64,000 nt of DNA, taken from positions 635,465 through 699,464 of the forward strand of contig NZ_FPAS01000002.1 of the NCBI RefSeq assembly GCF_900116425.1, given 5' to 3'. The notes beneath the pieces are model-generated. The model saw nothing but the letters and a program-made list of their open reading frames with translations. It did not search any database and was not told the DNA's origin. Below, piece by piece: positions 57,454-64,000 of the stretch (its first letter is position 1; every line of letters begins with the position of its first letter). Origin of the DNA: Lishizhenia tianjinensis (GTDB lineage: Bacteria; Bacteroidota; Bacteroidia; Flavobacteriales_D; Crocinitomicaceae). Made by a program: the position numbers and the translations under genes.

Positions 57454-58446
57454 ATGGCTATTTTAGACTTCCAAAAGCCTGACAAGGTAATTATGATTCA
57501 ATCTGATGAGCACGAAGGTCAATTCGAGTTTCGTCCATTAGAACCAGGATACGGAATCACAGTAGGTAACGCTTTAAGAAGAATCTTACTTTCTTCTTTA
57601 GAAGGATTTGCCATCGCTTCAATTAGAATCGAAGGGGTAGACCACGAGTTCTCTACTATTAAAGGAGTCGTTGAAGATGTTACTGAGATAATCTTAAACT
57701 TAAAACAAGTTCGTTTTAAGCAGCAAATAGAAGATCAAGATACTGAAACAGTTGTTGTTTCTATTTCTGGTCAAGATAAACTTACTGCAGGGGATTTAGG
57801 TAAATTTACTTCAGCATTCCAAGTATTGAATCCGGATCTTGTATTATGTAATATGGAGCCTTCTGTGAAATTAGAGATGGAATTATCTATCGTTAAAGGT
57901 CGTGGATACGTGCCAGCAGAAGAGAACAAAGTATCAGGAGCTCCTTTTGGTACTATCTTTATAGACTCTATTTTTACTCCTATTAAGAACGTAAAATACT
58001 CTATAGAGAACTATCGTGTAGAGCAAAAAACTGACTATGAAAAATTAGTTATGGAGATTGCTTCTGATGGTTCAATTCATCCTAAAGATGCTTTGAAAGA
58101 AGCAGCTAAGATTTTGATCCATCACTTCATGTTATTCTCTGATGAAAGAATTACTTTAGATAGCGAAGTGAAGTCTGAAACTGAGGAGTTTGATGAAACT
58201 TCTCTACACATGAGACAGTTATTGAAGACGAAGTTAGTAGATATGGATTTATCAGTTCGAGCATTGAACTGTTTGAAAGCTGCTGACGTTGAAACTTTAG
58301 GAGATCTTGTTTCTTACAACAAGAACGATCTATTGAAGTTCAGAAACTTCGGTAAAAAATCACTAACTGAGTTGGAAGATTTAGTGGAAGCTAAAGGTCT
58401 TTCATTCGGAATGAATGTGTCTAAGTATAAATTAGACAAGGATTAA
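57454..58446 (+). CDS. rpoA: RNA polymerase alpha subunit
   Basis: 330 aa. N-terminal assembly domain ([28 protein letters not shown] at about 26-53), linker, and C-terminal domain with two helix-hairpin-helix motifs ([39 protein letters not shown]). Contacts upstream promoter DNA and activators. Flanked by rpsD and rplQ as usual. Confidence 0.98.
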   Translation: MAILDFQKPDKVIMIQSDEHEGQFEFRPLEPGYGITVGNALRRILLSSLEGFAIASIRIEGVDHEFSTIKGVVEDVTEIILNLKQVRFKQQIEDQDTETVVVSISGQDKLTAGDLGKFTSAFQVLNPDLVLCNMEPSVKLEMELSIVKGRGYVPAEENKVSGAPFGTIFIDSIFTPIKNVKYSIENYRVEQKTDYEKLVMEIASDGSIHPKDALKEAAKILIHHFMLFSDERITLDSEVKSETEEFDETSLHMRQLLKTKLVDMDLSVRALNCLKAADVETLGDLVSYNKNDLLKFRNFGKKSLTELEDLVEAKGLSFGMNVSKYKLDKD

Positions 58447-58467
58447 GAATCTTAGAATTAAAAGAAA

Positions 58468-58965
58468 ATGAGACACGGTAAAAAAGTAAATCATTTAAGC
58501 AGAAAGTCAGCACACAGAAAAGCTATGCTTTCTAATATGGCTTGTTCGCTTATAGAACATAAAAGAATTAATACTACCGTAGCAAAAGCAAAAGCTTTGA
58601 AAGTATACTTAGAGCCTTTATTGACAAAGTCAAAGACAGACTCTACTCACTCTCGAAGAGTTGTATTTAGCTACTTGAAAAGCAAAGAAGCAGTAACGGA
58701 ATTGTTCCGTGAAGTAGCTCCTAAAATTGCTGACCGTCCAGGTGGATACATGCGTATCATCCGTATCGGTAACAGACAAGGGGATAATGCTGAAATGTGT
58801 ATGGTAGAATTAGTAGACTTCAACGAATTGATGTTAAATGATAAGCCAGCTAAAACGACTCGTCGTTCTAGAAGAGGTGGAGCATCAAAAGCAGCTGATA
58901 CTGCAGCAGAAGGAACAACTTCTGAAGCTGAAGCATCTACTGAAGCAAAAGACGAAGAAGAATAA
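58468..58965 (+). CDS. rplQ: 50S ribosomal protein L17
   Basis: 165 aa. The core is the first about 118 residues ([39 protein letters not shown]). The rest is a low-complexity tail, basic (TRRSRRGG) then Ala/Glu/Thr-rich and acidic, ending KDEEE. Similar tails occur in other Bacteroidota L17. Last gene of the supercluster. Confidence 0.96.
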   Translation: MRHGKKVNHLSRKSAHRKAMLSNMACSLIEHKRINTTVAKAKALKVYLEPLLTKSKTDSTHSRRVVFSYLKSKEAVTELFREVAPKIADRPGGYMRIIRIGNRQGDNAEMCMVELVDFNELMLNDKPAKTTRRSRRGGASKAADTAAEGTTSEAEASTEAKDEEE

Positions 58966-58980
58966 TTTTATTTTTCGAAG

Positions 58981-59011
58981 AAAAAAGGCAATCTTAGGAT
59001 TGCCTTTTTTT
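58981..59011 (+). terminator. Intrinsic terminator of the ribosomal supercluster
   Basis: GGCAATC (58987-58993), TTAG loop, GATTGCC (58998-59004), flanked by six As on one side and seven Ts on the other. Confidence 0.92.
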
Positions 59012-59076
59012 ATGCCCATTTTTTAAAGTGTGAAGAAAAGTTGCTCAAAACATTTCTTTAAACCTTATTTATACAT

Positions 59077-59084
59077 TAACTTTG
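59077..59084 (+). promoter_or_regulatory. -7 box for carA-eno
   Basis: TAACTTTG, 15 nt before the ATG at 59100. No TTG at the -33 distance. Confidence 0.5.
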
Positions 59085-59099
59085 CAAAAACTTTTTGAA

Positions 59100-61489
<2,390 letters not shown>

Positions 61490-61507
61490 CAGATACAAAC
61501 AATAGTG

Positions 61508-61538
61508 TAAAAAGAGGGGTTTTTAACCCCTCTTTTTT
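61508..61538 (+). terminator. Intrinsic terminator after eno
   Basis: GAGGGGTT (61514-61521), TTT loop, AACCCCTC (61525-61532), A run before and T run after. 8-bp perfect stem. Confidence 0.9.
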
Positions 61539-61593
61539 ATTTTAGAGCAACCACTAGTTTATAGCTTACGTCAAGGTAGGAAAGCTAGAAACT

Positions 61594-61956
61594 ATGAAAT
61601 TTAAAACATTACTACTTTGTGTAGTTATGCTACTACTATCCTCTTCTTTTCAAGGAGGAGGAAATCAAAACTTGAAGTACTTTGCACAAGTTCAATTAAA
61701 CACCAATGATGCAAGTATTCAAGATGCAATAGAAACTTCTATTCGAAACAATCCCAACTGTTACATCGTTCGTTTGGATAGGATTACCAATGGATTACTC
61801 ATTGTGACCAAAGAGTTGAGTGATTTTAAACAAGACGATCTTTTGTCTTGGATGGGGAATTATGAAAATACGATAGAATGTTCGCGTATAGGTATACAAG
61901 GGTTTGATGACCACTTGGCCTTCGATAATTCTTTTTGTTCTAATGTAAATCAATAG
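61594..61956 (+). CDS. Small secreted protein of unknown function
   Basis: 120 aa. Signal peptide (MKFKTLLLCVVMLLLSSSFQGGG), then an alpha/beta domain with a pattern resembling a ferredoxin-like fold (KYFAQVQLNTNDASIQDAIETSI; YIVRLDRITNGLLIVTKEL) and three cysteines. I do not recognise the family. It ends 4 bp before the start of the large T9SS-type gene at 61961, so the two are likely one operon. A similar arrangement, small secreted protein then giant T9SS cargo, is seen at 6025/6508. Confidence 0.75.
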   Translation: MKFKTLLLCVVMLLLSSSFQGGGNQNLKYFAQVQLNTNDASIQDAIETSIRNNPNCYIVRLDRITNGLLIVTKELSDFKQDDLLSWMGNYENTIECSRIGIQGFDDHLAFDNSFCSNVNQ

Positions 61957-61960
61957 AGGT

Positions 61961-64000
61961 ATGAAAAGAATTTTAGCAAGCTTAGCATTAATTGCATCGT
62001 TTTTCAATGGTTATGCACAAACAACCACAAATCCAGCAGATTGTAACGTAGCTGTATTCGGATGTACAATAAATGATTTTACCGCAGGTATAGGTCAGGG
62101 AAACATGAATGATTTACCTTCTGGGAACAATGTTTCAAACCCTTCTACAAACCCGGGTTCAGCTGGGAATTCAGGCTGTTTGTTATCGAATGAGTTGAAT
62201 CCAACTTGGATGATTTTTACTATTCAACAGGATGGATGGTTCGAGTTTACTTTAGGTTCACCAGGAAGTGGAGGATTCTATGATTGGGCACTTTGGCCTT
62301 ATTATCAAGCCGGTGGTGGGAATTTATCAAGTAATGATGCGTGTTCAGACATTACCAACAACTTATTGCCTCCTGTTGCTTGTAACTGGAACGGTTCTTC
62401 TCAGGGGTATACAGGAATGTGTCAACCCGGAAATTTACCAACAGGTGCAGTACAGACAAATTTTGAAAATGCAATTTTTGTAACCGCGGGTTCTCAGTAT
62501 GTCTTGTGTTTTTCGAATTTTTCAGGCTTACAAAACCAATTGGTGCCTGTTTATACAGGAACAGATATTCCTGGTAATTCATCAAGCACAACTACAGCTT
62601 CTGTAACTTGTGACCCTTCAGCTTTGGGTTCTACAGTTTGTTTAGGTGATACTGCTTTGGCTACCATAGATTTAGGAGGGATAGACTCTAATTATGTTAC
62701 TTTTCAATTTTTAAATAATGCATCTGATTTAGTGAGTTCAGCGAATTGGCCAGAACTTTCAATTTTATCTTCTGACACTACGGAGTATTTTGTGGAGTTA
62801 TCAGATACAACAGGTGTATATGATACCGTATCTTTTATTATAAACGTTTTACCTCCAGTTTTTGTAGATGCAGGAACGGATACAGCGATTTGTCAAGGAG
62901 CCATCGCTTACCTTCAAGGTATCCCGTCAGACCCGAACAATGAATTTATGTGGACCGCCACAGGTTCTGCTACGCCTTTCTTTGCACCGGGTAATGATGT
63001 TATCAATCCTCAGTTCCAAACCCTGGGTAGTGGTATGTTTACACTTTATCTAACAGAATCCAACGGAGTTTGTCCAGATGCCACAGACAGTGTTTACGTC
63101 TATGTTTCTGTACCTCAACTTCAAGATTCATTGATAGATCCGAGCTGTAATGGCTTTGCCGATGGTGAGATATACTTAGATTCAGTTGGAAATTCACAAT
63201 ACAGTTTTGATGGAGGTCAAACGTATCAGACCGCAAACTTCTTAACAGGATTGGCAGCAGGTTCTTACGATGTTGAAATTGTAGACCAATATGGATGTAC
63301 AGATGACGCTACTGTTGTCTTAACAGATCCTGCACCAGTGGTTTTAACAACAAGTAACGATACTACGGTTTGTGAAAATGGTACGGCAACCATGACTGCA
63401 ACAGCAACCGGAGGTTCAGCTTTTGTGTATAACTGGAGTACATCTACCAACACAAGTACAACAGAAAGTTACAGTCCAACAGCGACTACAACAGTTGATG
63501 TAATCGCTTACAACCAGAATAACTGTCCTTCAGATCCAGATTCTATTGTGGTAAGCGTTAATCCACCATTGAGTGGAACAATAAGTCCAGATGTTGATAT
63601 TTGTCCGGGTTACCCAACAACACTTGTTGCTGATGGTTCTGGAGGAAATGGTGGACCTTACAACTACAATTGGTTAGATGCCGCAGGAAATCCAGTAGGA
63701 TCAGCAAATACTTATTCTGCAAACCCTGCAACTACAACAACGTATACGGCCATCATTACCGATGGATGTGAATCTACACCTTTCCCACAGCAGGTAACGG
63801 TAACAGTATTACCAGAACCAGATGTTCAATTCAGTGCAGATATAACAGAAGATTGTGCTCCGGGTACCTTTACGTTGACCAATGATACAGACCCTACTAT
63901 GGTTGGAAATTGGTACTGGAATTTAAGTAATGATAGTGCTTATATGAATGTAGATCCATTAACTGTAAATATACCAGAGGTGGGAGCTTATGATGTGCAG
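61961..64000 (+). CDS. Large T9SS-type cell-surface protein, N-terminal part (runs off the window)
   Basis: ATG at 61961 opens a frame with no stop through base 64000 (680 codons). Signal peptide MKRILASLALIASFFNGYAQ. A cysteine-rich beta module (about 30-210) contains WMIFTIQQDGWFEFTL and YDWALWPYYQ. Ig-like/PKD-like repeats follow, and one SprB-like repeat (about 385-450: DPSCNGFADGEIYLDSVG, YDVEIVDQYGCTDDATVVL). More Ig-like repeats with VCENGTATMTA run to the window end. The C-terminal sorting domain is not visible; assignment to T9SS cargo rests on module type and on the two related genes at 6508 and 9939. Confidence 0.82.
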   Translation, partial: MKRILASLALIASFFNGYAQTTTNPADCNVAVFGCTINDFTAGIGQGNMNDLPSGNNVSNPSTNPGSAGNSGCLLSNELNPTWMIFTIQQDGWFEFTLGSPGSGGFYDWALWPYYQAGGGNLSSNDACSDITNNLLPPVACNWNGSSQGYTGMCQPGNLPTGAVQTNFENAIFVTAGSQYVLCFSNFSGLQNQLVPVYTGTDIPGNSSSTTTASVTCDPSALGSTVCLGDTALATIDLGGIDSNYVTFQFLNNASDLVSSANWPELSILSSDTTEYFVELSDTTGVYDTVSFIINVLPPVFVDAGTDTAICQGAIAYLQGIPSDPNNEFMWTATGSATPFFAPGNDVINPQFQTLGSGMFTLYLTESNGVCPDATDSVYVYVSVPQLQDSLIDPSCNGFADGEIYLDSVGNSQYSFDGGQTYQTANFLTGLAAGSYDVEIVDQYGCTDDATVVLTDPAPVVLTTSNDTTVCENGTATMTATATGGSAFVYNWSTSTNTSTTESYSPTATTTVDVIAYNQNNCPSDPDSIVVSVNPPLSGTISPDVDICPGYPTTLVADGSGGNGGPYNYNWLDAAGNPVGSANTYSANPATTTTYTAIITDGCESTPFPQQVTVTVLPEPDVQFSADITEDCAPGTFTLTNDTDPTMVGNWYWNLSNDSAYMNVDPLTVNIPEVGAYDVQ

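Noticed and set aside
59082..59099. carA start at TTG 59082
   Set aside because: The TTG lies inside the -7 box TAACTTTG; the ATG at 59100 is used instead.

Overview
The window is a continuous piece of an AT-rich Bacteroidota chromosome, most likely a member of the Flavobacteriales (a Crocinitomicaceae/Fluviicola-like lineage is my guess, not shown). The support is: gliding-motility/type IX secretion (T9SS) type B C-terminal domains on very large secreted proteins, a PorQ homologue, Bacteroidota-type promoters (TTG, about 19-23 nt, TAnnTTTG) at several genes, almost no Shine-Dalgarno sequences, and a str/S10/spc/alpha ribosomal supercluster with no tuf gene between fusA and rpsJ.

Layout. 1-5.8 kb: end of a PhoH-family ATPase, purC, guaA, a LysM/periplasmic-binding-like protein and hemF. 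6-13.6 kb: a small secreted protein and two giant T9SS cargo proteins (1029 and 1222 aa). 13.7-38.1 kb: mixed housekeeping genes on both strands (CoA transferase, tex, dsbD with a companion N-domain protein, tilS, recQ, an SDR enzyme, a polytopic membrane protein, lysA, a YfcE-like phosphodiesterase, porQ, a UvrD/PcrA helicase, a lytic transglycosylase, a lipoprotein-like FAD oxidoreductase, a TlpA-like thioredoxin and cmk). 38.3-41.8 kb: a lipoprotein, a repeat-rich intergenic region, a two-gene sugar module (DegT aminotransferase and a PglC-size phosphoglycosyl transferase) and a MarC-family protein. 42.1-59 kb: the ribosomal supercluster rpsL to rplQ, including rpmD and rpmJ, which are short and easily missed. 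59.1-61.5 kb: carA and eno. 61.6-64 kb: a small secreted protein and the first 680 codons of another large T9SS-type surface protein that runs off the window.

Working together: the 6508, 9939 and 61961 proteins would be exported by T9SS, of which PorQ is a component. DsbD, its companion and the TlpA-like protein form an envelope thiol-redox set. The ribosomal block appears to be one long transcription unit driven from a clear promoter at 42007-42036 and closed by a terminator at 58981-59011.

The least explained structure is non-coding. A tandem octamer, CTAA followed by four variable bases (usually NNNT), occurs in arrays at three intergenic loci (1453-1500, 34428-34483, and 38924-38979 plus 39192-39295). 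Each locus lies directly upstream of a plus-strand promoter-like element, and the 8-nt register holds even across degenerate units. Two further candidates are RNA elements: a long imperfect hairpin just upstream of rpsD (56767-56818), a candidate S4 autoregulatory site, and a perfect hairpin at the 5' end of the rpsL transcript (42040-42060). No tRNA, rRNA, CRISPR array, insertion sequence or prophage was seen.
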